6,397 nucleotides of DNA from an uncultured Butyricicoccus sp. GTDB taxonomy: Bacteria > Bacillota > Clostridia > Oscillospirales > Butyricicoccaceae. How positions within the stretch are numbered: position 1 is the first letter of the stretch; each line of letters begins with the position of its first letter. Where the stretch lies: contig CAJUDU010000109.1 in NCBI GenBank assembly GCA_910584935.1, positions 1 to 6,397 of the forward strand, written 5' to 3'. This document shows, piece after piece, positions 1-5,414 of the stretch. The notes below the pieces were generated by a model, which saw only the letters and a program-made list of their open reading frames with translations, was not told the origin of the DNA and did not search any database. Made by a program: the position numbers and the translations under genes.

Positions 1-20
1 CTGTTTTGCATCTCTGGTTT

Positions 21-38
21 CGTTATTCTGAAATAACG
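21..38. repeat. Small inverted repeat (7-bp stem)
   Basis: CGTTATT (21-27) and AATAACG (32-38) form a perfect 7-bp stem with a CTGA loop. It is AT-rich and lacks a clear T-run on either side, so it is at best a weak terminator for a gene lying to the left of the window. Nothing else in positions 1-93 looks like a gene. Confidence 0.4.
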
Positions 39-94
39 TTTCCCAAATTTCCCAATCGCAACTTTTCTGCATCTCTAAACACCATATTTCTCTC

Positions 95-130
95 AAAAAT
101 AGATTTAGAGCACACTTTCGTGTGCTCTAA
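95..130 (-). terminator. Intrinsic terminator downstream of tRNA-Leu
   Basis: TTAGAGCACAC (105-115) and GTGTGCTCTAA (120-130) form a perfect 11-bp stem. The loop reads GAAA on the minus strand. Read on the minus strand, the stem is followed by ATCTATTTTT (complement of 95-104), a usable U-tract. It lies about 30 bases past the CCA end of the tRNA, which fits Rho-independent termination of the tRNA transcript and perhaps of read-through from the pilus operon. Confidence 0.85.
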
Positions 131-160
131 ACGCGCTGCATCTTTTTGTTGGGCACAACC

Positions 161-247
161 TGGTGCCGGTGACCGGACTCGAACCGGTACGGTGTCGCCA
201 CCGGTGGATTTTGAGTCCACTACGTCTACCAATTCCATCACACCGGC
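161..247 (-). tRNA. tRNA-Leu (anticodon CAA)
   Basis: This is a class II tRNA with a long variable arm and a gene-encoded CCA end (TGG at 161-163 on the plus strand). On the minus strand the acceptor arms GCCGGTG and CACCGGC pair perfectly. The anticodon stem GTGGA/TCCAC encloses loop CTCAAAA, giving anticodon CAA, which reads the leucine codon UUG. The variable arm CGGTG/CACCG closes on GCGA, and the T arm is ACCGG-TTCGAGT-CCGGT. All arms are intact and the length is 87 nt including CCA, so the gene should be functional. It has its own promoter at 261-289 and a terminator at 95-130. The final base pairs and the CCA place the ends exactly. Confidence 0.97.
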
Positions 248-260
248 ACATAACATTTAT

Positions 261-289
261 ATTATACTCGATACACTGCATTTTGGCAA
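261..289 (-). promoter_or_regulatory. Sigma-70-type promoter of tRNA-Leu
   Basis: On the minus strand, TTGCCA (complement of 284-289) and TATAAT (complement of 261-266) are separated by exactly 17 bases. The -10 box is perfect and the -35 box differs from TTGACA at one position. The -10 box ends 13 bases before the mature 5' end of the tRNA, leaving a short leader for RNase P to remove. This is the best promoter in the window. Confidence 0.85.
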
Positions 290-398
290 GAGGAATTTTC
301 AAGATTCCGATAAAATTTTTTATCAGGGGGGATACGCCCAAGCATTTCCCATTCAGCTTGAAACGCATCTCCCCTTAAAGCATTCGTTAAAACCCTTT

Positions 399-1505
399 TT
401 ACTTGACCAAATTAAGCCGTTTACTCATCCAATCATAATTTACACTGCGATCTAATGCCTGTTGTTTGGTAATTTTCCCTTGCTGGAGTAATTTTAATAA
501 ACTTTGATCCATTGTAATCATCCCTTGCGCGGCAGAAGTGGAAATCAAGTTATCCAATTGATGTGCTTTAGATTCCCGGATTAAATTCCGTGCCGCGGAA
601 TTAACCTTCATAATTTCAAATGCCGGCACAAGTTCTCCATCCACAGCAGGGATTAACTGCTGTGATACAACCCCTTCCAGCACTAACGCAAGCTGTGTGC
701 GTATCTGCTGCTGCTGTTCAGAGGGAAATGAATCAATAATACGGTCAATGGTATTTGCCGCGCCAATAGTATGCAGTGTTGAAATAACCAAATGCCCTGT
801 TTCCGCGGCTGTCACAGTCGCTTTAATGGTTTCCGCGTCCCGCATTTCCCCAACTAAAATAATATCCGGCGCTTCACGCAATGCGGCACGTAATGCCACA
901 TCATAAGTAGCAGTATCCGAATATAATTCACGCTGTACCACCACACTTTTTTTATGTTGGTGCAGATATTCTATCGGGTCTTCAATCGTAATAATATGGG
1001 CGCTGCGGCTGTTGTTGATGGCATCAATAATACATGCAAGCGTCGTTGATTTGCCGCTTCCTGCCGCGCCAGTAATCAACACCAGCCCTTTGGAATAAGT
1101 GGCGAAATCCATAATTGCGTCTGGGATATGCAGCGCTTTGCGGTCAGGGAGCTGGAAGGATACCACACGGATTACCACGCCCAAAGACCCACGCTGGCGC
1201 AGTGCATTGACACGGAAGCGAGAAAGCCCTGGCACAGAAAAGGAAAAATCATCGTCACCTGTTTTATGCAGTTGATCAATTGAAATCCTGGACAGGCTTT
1301 TTTCATCCTTCGTACGTTTTTCCGCCTGCATAGCAATATCATACAATTCCTCTGTCAATGCGGAAGTATCTTTGGGTAACAGCCGTTCCCCTTCCCGAGT
1401 AATCTGCCCATTGATTTTATAAGCAACTGGCAGCCCAGCAACAATCAAAATATCTGATGCGCCGCGTTCTACCGCGCCTGCAAGGATTTCATTCATGCTT
1501 ATCAT
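399..1505 (-). CDS. pilT: Type IV pilus retraction ATPase PilT
   Basis: This 368-aa cytoplasmic hexameric ATPase belongs to the PilT/GspE secretion ATPase superfamily, whose members pull pilin subunits out of the fibre. It has an N-terminal domain (about 1-120, with ASDILIVAGLP near 16-26) and then a RecA-like core. The core contains Walker A GAAGSGKST (146-154), the Asp box ITIEDPIEYLH (172-182), Walker B DIILVGEMRD (214-223) and the His box ETGHLVISTLHT (235-246). AARNLIRE (304-311) matches the AIRNLIRE signature that marks PilT rather than PilB or GspE. FPSEQQQQIR (260-269) also fits. The ATG at 1505 follows GGAGG by 7 bases and overlaps the previous stop as ATGA. It is the last gene of the operon. 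Oddities: Walker A has two Ala where PilT usually has GPTGSGKST, the usual His of ASDLHL is Leu, and there is an extra polar stretch around 62-85. PilT identity is firm; a retraction role is inferred from the family. Confidence 0.95.
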   Translation of the reverse strand: MISMNEILAGAVERGASDILIVAGLPVAYKINGQITREGERLLPKDTSALTEELYDIAMQAEKRTKDEKSLSRISIDQLHKTGDDDFSFSVPGLSRFRVNALRQRGSLGVVIRVVSFQLPDRKALHIPDAIMDFATYSKGLVLITGAAGSGKSTTLACIIDAINNSRSAHIITIEDPIEYLHQHKKSVVVQRELYSDTATYDVALRAALREAPDIILVGEMRDAETIKATVTAAETGHLVISTLHTIGAANTIDRIIDSFPSEQQQQIRTQLALVLEGVVSQQLIPAVDGELVPAFEIMKVNSAARNLIRESKAHQLDNLISTSAAQGMITMDQSLLKLLQQGKITKQQALDRSVNYDWMSKRLNLVK

Positions 1506-1885
1506 GGTGTGCCCTCCGATTCATTTGTCCAAACATTCAGGTACTGTTCTTGCTGTGGTTCATCGGTTGCAATCGTCTGCCACTGTGCAATTTCAATTTT
1601 GCCTGCTTTGCGGCGCAAATGAATGGATAAAACCTGATGTTCTGTCACTGGGATTTCTTCTTTTAATTCTGTAGCACGGCTTTTTTCAAACTGCTGATAT
1701 AATGCCGCTGCTTTTGCATCTGCCGCATAATATGCAGAAACCGTATCCGCCCCAGTACGGCTTAATGCCAAATCCGCACGGGCGCTGGACAGCGCAAGTG
1801 CAGAAAATACGGTCAAACATAGCACTAGCAGCACGGTTAATATCGTTGCAATTCCAACCCCAAATGGACTGCCTTTGCTTTTCAT
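1502..1885 (-). CDS. Pilin-like membrane protein (PilX/GspK/ComGG-like position), 127 aa
   Basis: I do not recognise a named family. The N-terminus is short and basic (MKSKGSPFG), followed by one hydrophobic helix (about 10-34) and then an amphipathic helix with Ala-rich AYYAADAKAAALY (51-63). That layout resembles PilX/GspK-type minor pilins, in which a membrane helix leads into an 'AAEA'-like stretch. The rest (64-127) is a small polar domain. There is no Glu at +5 of any Gly cleavage candidate, as in GspK, so processing by a prepilin peptidase is uncertain. The ATG at 1885 follows GGAGG well, overlaps the upstream stop as ATGA, and its own stop overlaps the pilT start in the same way. It is probably a minor pilin or assembly component that sits in the membrane with its C-terminus outside. 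Confidence 0.8.
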   Translation of the reverse strand: MKSKGSPFGVGIATILTVLLVLCLTVFSALALSSARADLALSRTGADTVSAYYAADAKAAALYQQFEKSRATELKEEIPVTEHQVLSIHLRRKAGKIEIAQWQTIATDEPQQEQYLNVWTNESEGTP

Positions 1886-2205
1886 GAGCGTGCCACCTCC
1901 TCAATGGTGTAAACTTCCTTTCCATCCAGCAGTATAGAAATTGATACTGCTTCTTTCACCTTACTATCCTGCATCGGTTCGATTTCAATGGAAAATGCAC
2001 CATTTTTATTTGCTGGCTGCCCGCCAGCGCGCCAAGTTTCTGCCGCGCTTTGCGCGGCAAATACCGCGTCAGTCAATGTTTTGCTGTCATTGCCCATTTG
2101 CCGGGCGCGCACCAATAACCCAGTACAAACCACAGCACAAACCGCAAAAATAAACAAATCCAGCACAATTTCTAACAGTAATAATGAATGGCGTCCAGTT
2201 TTCAT
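1882..2205 (-). CDS. Prepilin-like protein with atypical cleavage site, 107 aa
   Basis: This small pilin-like protein has the N-terminus MKTGRHS followed by LLLLE and a hydrophobic helix to about residue 32. Aligning Glu12 with the conserved Glu at +5 of type IV prepilins puts the cleavage between Ser7 and Leu8, so -1 is Ser instead of Gly. After the helix, TLTDAVFAAQSAAETWRAGG (43-62) resembles the 'A..AQ..AE' stretch of PilV/ComGE-like minor pilins. A small beta-rich end follows (FSIEIEP, SISILLDGKEVYTIEEV). The start at 2205 follows AGGAGG by 8 bases. Both ends overlap neighbours by ATGA, so translation is probably coupled to that of the 161-aa and 127-aa proteins. A minor pilin role is inferred from this structure and the PilC/PilT context; no specific family is claimed. 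Confidence 0.8.
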   Translation of the reverse strand: MKTGRHSLLLLEIVLDLFIFAVCAVVCTGLLVRARQMGNDSKTLTDAVFAAQSAAETWRAGGQPANKNGAFSIEIEPMQDSKVKEAVSISILLDGKEVYTIEEVARS

Positions 2206-2687
2206 GATGGTTCCTCCTGTATACCGCTGCGCGGGGTCAAGGATACGGCATATTCCTGCCCATCCCCATCGGTTACCGCAATGGATAATGTATTATCCTG
2301 TGCTTCCACCAATAATTTAGAAAGTGGTGTGACTTCCATACCATCGGCAGGGGTCAGCCCGCCATCTTCTTCCATATATAGTTCGCGGAGCATCCCATCA
2401 TATTGATAAAGGATTGTGATGTAACCATTTTCGCGCAGGAACAGAGCATCATTGCCGCCAAAATCGCCATATGCAATCCCATCGGCATGGTCAGCGCGGC
2501 GCACTTGTCCGACAAGATAAGATAAAGCGGTACGGCGGGCAGAAACACGATCCGCACCATCCACAATTTGGCGATAAACGCCGCTGGACAGCAAAGCCAA
2601 CCCAATAGCAAGTGTTAAAAACAACCCACCAAGCACCAGCGCAGGCAAAAACTGAAAGCCTTTTGCGCCTTCTTTTTTTACAGGCAA
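2202..2687 (-). CDS. DUF4860-like pilin-like protein (PilW/ComGF-like position), 161 aa
   Basis: The N-terminus carries KG|FQFLP (9-15), a plausible prepilin peptidase site with Pro where Glu is expected at +5. A membrane helix (about 14-36) follows. Next come VYRQIVDGADRVSARRTALSYLVGQVRRAD (37-66 in outline), then a beta-rich region with ITILYQYDGMLRELYM (90-105). From memory this pattern fits Pfam DUF4860, a Firmicutes family of about this size near pilus genes; I could not check this. It resembles PilW/ComGF minor pilins in layout. The start is TTG at 2687, 9 bases after AGGAGG; an in-frame TAA lies immediately upstream and there is no early in-frame ATG. The preceding gene's stop touches this ribosome binding site, and the 107-aa gene overlaps its end by ATGA. 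Role inferred: minor pilin in pseudopilus assembly. Confidence 0.82.
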   Translation of the reverse strand: MPVKKEGAKGFQFLPALVLGGLFLTLAIGLALLSSGVYRQIVDGADRVSARRTALSYLVGQVRRADHADGIAYGDFGGNDALFLRENGYITILYQYDGMLRELYMEEDGGLTPADGMEVTPLSKLLVEAQDNTLSIAVTDGDGQEYAVSLTPRSGIQEEPS

Positions 2688-2696
2688 AGCATTTCC

Positions 2697-2702
2697 CCTC
2701 CT
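2697..2702 (-). promoter_or_regulatory. Ribosome binding site that fixes a TTG start
   Basis: AGGAGG on the minus strand lies immediately after the TAA stop of the 98-aa gene (2703-2705) and 9 bases before the TTG at 2687. An out-of-frame ATG at 2692-2690 is only 4 bases away and would give a 4-codon peptide ending in TAA. The long open frame can begin only at TTG, because an in-frame TAA lies just upstream. Confidence 0.7.
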
Positions 2703-2999
2703 TTAGCGTTCAATGATGGTAACATTCGGCACCAGATTTGATGCAATATATTCATAATGGACAATAAAGCGCTGCATATCGACTTGCACACCATAATGTG
2801 TCTGTAAATAGTCAAATGTTGCGGGATAAAAGCCCTCAAGCGCATAACATTGGACCGCAGCGCGGCGGATGCTTTGTTCTGCCAGTGCTAAATCTTCTGC
2901 ACTGGCACGGCTGTCCAAACCGCCTGTGCCCATCCACAGCAATGCAACAGCAGCAATGCAAATCGCAAGCTGTAAAAGCCGGAATTTCAGTTTCCGCAT
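2703..2999 (-). CDS. Pseudopilin-like small membrane protein, 98 aa
   Basis: I know similar proteins only as conserved hypotheticals in clostridial pilus operons. A basic start (MRKLKFR) leads into one membrane helix (about 8-24) and then an amphipathic helix with AEDLALAEQSIRRAAVQCYA (34-53). LEGFYPATFDYLQTHYG (54-70) is reminiscent of the 'Y...G.YP.t...L' motif after the long helix of GspG-type pseudopilins. The C-terminus is IASNLVPNVTIIER (85-98). No prepilin peptidase site is visible: no Gly precedes the hydrophobic stretch and there is no Glu near it. It may therefore be an uncleaved membrane protein with a pseudopilin-like outer domain. ATG 2999 follows AGGAGG by 8 bases, and the gene starts 15 bases after the pilC stop. 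Function is inferred from context only. Confidence 0.8.
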   Translation of the reverse strand: MRKLKFRLLQLAICIAAVALLWMGTGGLDSRASAEDLALAEQSIRRAAVQCYALEGFYPATFDYLQTHYGVQVDMQRFIVHYEYIASNLVPNVTIIER

Positions 3000-3014
3000 A
3001 GAAACCCCCTCCTG

Positions 3015-4037
3015 TTACGCGCCAATGGTTGCCAGTACGCCGAGCAGCGGCAGCATAACAGACAGCAGCACAAGCCCAACCGCAACACACAGCACAATCA
3101 CTAAGCCATATTGGAACCGTCCCAGAAAACGTCCTAAGCGTTCTTCTGCCTGTGCCTGGCAGCGGCGGGCGAGTTCTTCCATTGCCTGGTCAGTGACGCC
3201 AGCGCGGCAGCCTGCGCGCAGCAAACCGGTTTCGAGCGACGGGAAGATTTTACAGCTCTCTGCTGCTTGTGAAAAGCTCATGCCTTCAAGCAGTTTTGTG
3301 CCGCAGGTACGCACAGCTTCAGCAAGCGGCGTATCTGCAAGCATAAGCTGTACGCGTTCCACGGCGTCATCAATGGGCAAGCCGCTGGACAGCATCAGTG
3401 CCATTGCGGAAGAAAAGCGGCTTCGTGCAACACAGCGTGCGGTTTCGCCGCGGATGATAGATGTTTCTTTGACTTTACCCGCACGGTACAAGACGAACAG
3501 CACAGCAACCAAGGCGAGCAGTGCAATGGACAAAGCGCCTGCAATATATTTGCTGACACTGCCAAAGCGCATCAGCATTGCGGCAACTGGGGACAGGCTT
3601 AATCCAAGCTGATCGAACACGCCAGAAAACACAGGGAGTACGCGTCCGACAAGCACCAGGAATACCGCGCCGATGAGGACAGCCATGACAGCGGGATAAG
3701 CAATTGCCTGATGGATGGATTGTTTGAGTGAATGTTCACGCTGATAAAAAGCGGATAAACTTTCAAGCACTTGTTCCTGCCGTCCGGCGAGTTCACCGAT
3801 TTCCAGCATCCGCAGGGCATAATCGGGGAATAATCCACTGCTGCGCATGGCAGAACTTAACGCTTCACCTTCTGCGAGCCGTTCATGGATTTTTTGCATT
3901 GGGTTATTTTCTTCTTCCGCATCCTCCAGCAGCAAGAAAATCCCTTCTTCGGGGCTGATGCCCGCATGGGTCATCAACGCCAGCTGATAAAAAAATGCAG
4001 ATAGACTTTCATCTGGGAGCACTTTCTTTTTTGACAT
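3015..4037 (-). CDS. pilC: Type IV pilus / type II secretion platform protein PilC (GspF, ComGB-like)
   Basis: This inner-membrane platform protein connects the cytoplasmic motor to growing pilin fibres. It carries two T2SSF repeats. The first covers about residues 12-137 (FFYQLALMTHAGISPEEGI, then ALRMLEIGELAGRQEQVLESLSAFY). The second covers about 205-330 (FSSAMALMLSSGLPIDDAVERV, then LETGLLRAGCRAGVTDQAMEELAR). Both show the family's 'L..GLP...A' and 'E..G.....L..LA' patterns. Three membrane helices are expected near 114-137, 164-185 and 310-333. At 340 aa it is shorter than the usual ~400 of PilC/GspF and closer to ComGB, mainly through a short N-terminus. I chose the ATG at 4037, because AAAGG sits 9 bases upstream. 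An in-frame ATG at 4046 would add three residues but directly abuts that site. It is the first gene of the six-gene operon. Confidence 0.93.
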   Translation of the reverse strand: MSKKKVLPDESLSAFFYQLALMTHAGISPEEGIFLLLEDAEEENNPMQKIHERLAEGEALSSAMRSSGLFPDYALRMLEIGELAGRQEQVLESLSAFYQREHSLKQSIHQAIAYPAVMAVLIGAVFLVLVGRVLPVFSGVFDQLGLSLSPVAAMLMRFGSVSKYIAGALSIALLALVAVLFVLYRAGKVKETSIIRGETARCVARSRFSSAMALMLSSGLPIDDAVERVQLMLADTPLAEAVRTCGTKLLEGMSFSQAAESCKIFPSLETGLLRAGCRAGVTDQAMEELARRCQAQAEERLGRFLGRFQYGLVIVLCVAVGLVLLSVMLPLLGVLATIGA

Positions 4038-4069
4038 TCCCAACATCCTTTCTTTCCAGATATGGTTCT

Positions 4070-4098
4070 ATTATATCATAGCGGCAGGTGAAGTTTAA
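4070..4098 (-). promoter_or_regulatory. Probable promoter of the pilC-pilT operon
   Basis: On the minus strand a perfect TATAAT (complement of 4070-4075) is preceded, 17 bases upstream, by TTAAAC, a weak match to TTGACA. It lies about 33 bases before the pilC start, between the terminator of the upstream gene and the operon. The weak -35 box suggests low basal expression or help from an activator. Confidence 0.6.
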
Positions 4099-4138
4099 GC
4101 ATAAATATTGCATTTTGCGCCATAATATTAATCGCAGG

Positions 4139-4172
4139 AACAGGGGCTTTGCATTTGTGCAAAGCCCCCGTT
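4139..4172 (-). terminator. Intrinsic terminator after the transglutaminase-like gene
   Basis: GGGGCTTTGCA (4143-4153) and TGCAAAGCCCC (4158-4168) form a perfect 11-bp stem with a 4-base loop. On the minus strand the stem extends to about 15 bp through one G-U and three further pairs (AAC / GTT ends). The following T-run is poor (TGTTCC), but the stem is very stable. It lies 44 bases after the stop codon and isolates the pilus operon from transcription of the gene upstream. On the plus strand it is followed by CCGTTTATTATT, so it may act in both directions. Confidence 0.8.
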
Positions 4173-4215
4173 TATTATTGACCTGTTTACAGCTGACTGG
4201 GACTGCAAAGCAGGA

Positions 4216-5106
4216 TCAATAAGCATATTTCATTGTGTAGTTTGCGTTATTGGTGATATAGTCGATTGCGCCTGCGCCGCCGGTAGAAGCAAAGGTTGGG
4301 TCCATGAGGGTCCAGTTCTGACCATCAAAGTAGATTGCTTTTTCAACCCAGCCTTGACCTTCCAGGTAGACGTTAATCCAAGCGTGATAAGCTTCGCCAG
4401 CATAGCCGACAACCAGTTTGCAAGGGATATTCTGCGAACGGAGCATTGCGCCCATCAGGGAAGCGTAGTCGAAGCAGATACCGGTACGAGTTGCTAAAGT
4501 TGTATCGTTATTCGGCAGGTAGCCAGGCTGTACGGTAGCGGCTTTGTTGTAGTCATAAGAGATATTTGCAACAACATATTCATAGATAGCGGTCAGCTTA
4601 TCGATATCGGATTTACCTGCTGCGATTTGTGCTGCAACACCAACACACTGGGAATTATCGGAGAAGTTCACATACTGGTTAGGATACAGGAAGGGGAGGA
4701 ACTCATTGCGCAGGTTCAGATTGACCGAGCAGCTATAAGCCTGTGCGTATTTATTGCCTTCGGTGTTTTCAAACACCTTGATGCTGTAAGCGCCATTACC
4801 TTCTGTGAGTGGGAATACTTCATTTGCGCCTTGATTGTTGAGGTTGTAGGTATAAGTTGTGCCTTTGGTAATTTGGACTTTGATTTTCACATTCTTGCCG
4901 CCGGTGTACTTAACGAGTACATAACCTTCCGCGATATTGGAGGCATCGACTGCGGCTTTTTCGTTGGACTGTACGCTAACGCCGGTTTGCATTGCGGCTT
5001 TTGGTGGGACGCTTTGCGCACCGCGAGCAAATACTGGAACAACACTTACCATAATTGCGAGGGCAGCAGCTACGAGGCGGCCGCGATACTTTTTCATCTT
5101 TTTCAT
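4216..5106 (-). CDS. Secreted transglutaminase-like (cysteine hydrolase) protein
   Basis: This 296-aa exported protein has a transglutaminase-like papain fold; such bacterial proteins act as peptidases or cross-linking enzymes at the cell surface. The signal peptide starts with KKMKKYRGR, followed by a hydrophobic core and likely cleavage after VFA (residue 27). A beta-rich domain spans about 57-127 (YVLVKYTGGKNVKIKVQ, YSIKVFENTEGN). The catalytic core runs from about 160 to 275, with GICFDYASLMGAMLRS (Cys211), AYHAWINVY (His241) and LMDPTFAS (Asp269) forming the expected Cys-His-Asp triad. There is no LPXTG anchor or further membrane span, so it is released or loosely held at the surface. 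The ATG at 5106 lies 9 bases after AAGGAG. An in-frame TTG at 5115 abuts that site and is unlikely. It has its own promoter (5210-5238) and terminator (4139-4172), so it is probably monocistronic. The substrate is unknown. Confidence 0.92.
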   Translation of the reverse strand: MKKMKKYRGRLVAAALAIMVSVVPVFARGAQSVPPKAAMQTGVSVQSNEKAAVDASNIAEGYVLVKYTGGKNVKIKVQITKGTTYTYNLNNQGANEVFPLTEGNGAYSIKVFENTEGNKYAQAYSCSVNLNLRNEFLPFLYPNQYVNFSDNSQCVGVAAQIAAGKSDIDKLTAIYEYVVANISYDYNKAATVQPGYLPNNDTTLATRTGICFDYASLMGAMLRSQNIPCKLVVGYAGEAYHAWINVYLEGQGWVEKAIYFDGQNWTLMDPTFASTGGAGAIDYITNNANYTMKYAY

Positions 5107-5150
5107 GTCAAACAACTCCTTTTAAAGTGGTGTTATAAAATTTAATTTGG

Positions 5151-5189
5151 GAGGCTTGGCGTTTGTTCCCGTTTTTCCTTGAACGCCTC
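5151..5189 (-). promoter_or_regulatory. Leader with two mutually exclusive stems upstream of the transglutaminase-like gene
   Basis: In the untranslated leader, the left arm (minus-strand GAGGCGTT) can pair either through GAGGC with GCCTC (5151-5155 with 5185-5189) or through GGCGTT with AACGCC (5158-5163 with 5182-5187). The two pairings share bases 5185-5187, so they compete. The leader from the predicted start (about 5203) to the ATG is about 97 nt. No known riboswitch is recognised, and the stem is followed by AAATTAAATTTTATAA rather than a clean terminator. Confidence 0.35.
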
Positions 5190-5209
5190 AGCTCTTTGTT
5201 TCTGTTATT

Positions 5210-5238
5210 ATTATAGCGTATTTTTCGGCGGCTGACCA
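5210..5238 (-). promoter_or_regulatory. Promoter of the transglutaminase-like gene
   Basis: On the minus strand, TGGTCA (complement of 5233-5238) is separated by exactly 17 bases from a perfect TATAAT (complement of 5210-5215). The -35 box matches TTGACA at 4 of 6 positions. The start point would be near 5203. A short inverted repeat, GGCTG-AC-CAGCC (5230-5241), overlaps the -35 box and could be an operator. Confidence 0.7.
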
Positions 5239-5241
5239 GCC
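5230..5241. promoter_or_regulatory. Possible operator over the -35 box
   Basis: GGCTG (5230-5234) and CAGCC (5237-5241) are perfect 5-bp inverted arms separated by two bases, directly over the -35 element of the transglutaminase-like gene. This size and position fit a dimeric repressor site. The TetR protein encoded upstream is one candidate, but nothing in the sequence links the two. Confidence 0.3.
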
Positions 5242-5242
5242 C

Positions 5243-5265
5243 TAAAATCCCGGTTATCCGGGGAT
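5243..5265 (-). terminator. Weak terminator-like hairpin between the tetR gene and the transglutaminase-like gene
   Basis: On the minus strand ATCCCCGG and CCGGGAT pair across an ATAA loop with one bulged C (5247-5265), followed by TTTT. The stem is short (7 bp), so it is either a weak terminator of the regulator transcript or part of the upstream control region of the next gene. The rest of 5266-5414 shows no recognisable gene. Confidence 0.4.
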
Positions 5266-5414
5266 GAAACCATAAACGTATTTTTCACAAAGCGGCATCA
5301 TGATTCCGGGGAATGTGTTGTATATTATGCACAAATAAAGTTTCTTATCAGCGGCAAAAAAACACTTACCGGCATCTGCGCAGCGAAATATTGAAACCTT
5401 ATCATGTAACCGAA

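Noticed and set aside
8..143. Recurring TGCATCT at 8-14, 68-74 and 137-143
   Set aside because: Spacing is irregular-to-loose (60 and 69 bases) and the flanks share only a few bases; not enough for a repeat array or CRISPR.
161..247. tRNA-Leu as an integration site for a mobile element
   Set aside because: No integrase and no duplicated tRNA 3' end were seen in the window.
309..324. AT-only palindrome as terminator of the pilus operon
   Set aside because: The stem is almost all A-T with a 2-base loop and sits about 75 bases past the stop; too weak to call.
6..455. Long plus-strand open frame (149 codons) and overlapping minus frames at 23-368
   Set aside because: They run across the tRNA-Leu gene, its promoter and its terminator; none shows a ribosome binding site or a recognisable domain.
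2869..3612. 247-codon plus-strand open frame
   Set aside because: It is antisense to pilC and the 98-aa gene, is rich in Ser/Ala/Thr as expected for a shadow frame, and has no domain.
4627..5145. 172-codon plus-strand open frame
   Set aside because: It lies opposite the transglutaminase-like gene, whose catalytic triad, signal peptide and ribosome binding site are clear.
5163..5213. Tiny hydrophobic plus-strand frame (17 codons) after GGGAGG
   Set aside because: It starts with TTG, lies antisense to the leader of the transglutaminase-like gene and has no plausible promoter; probably chance.
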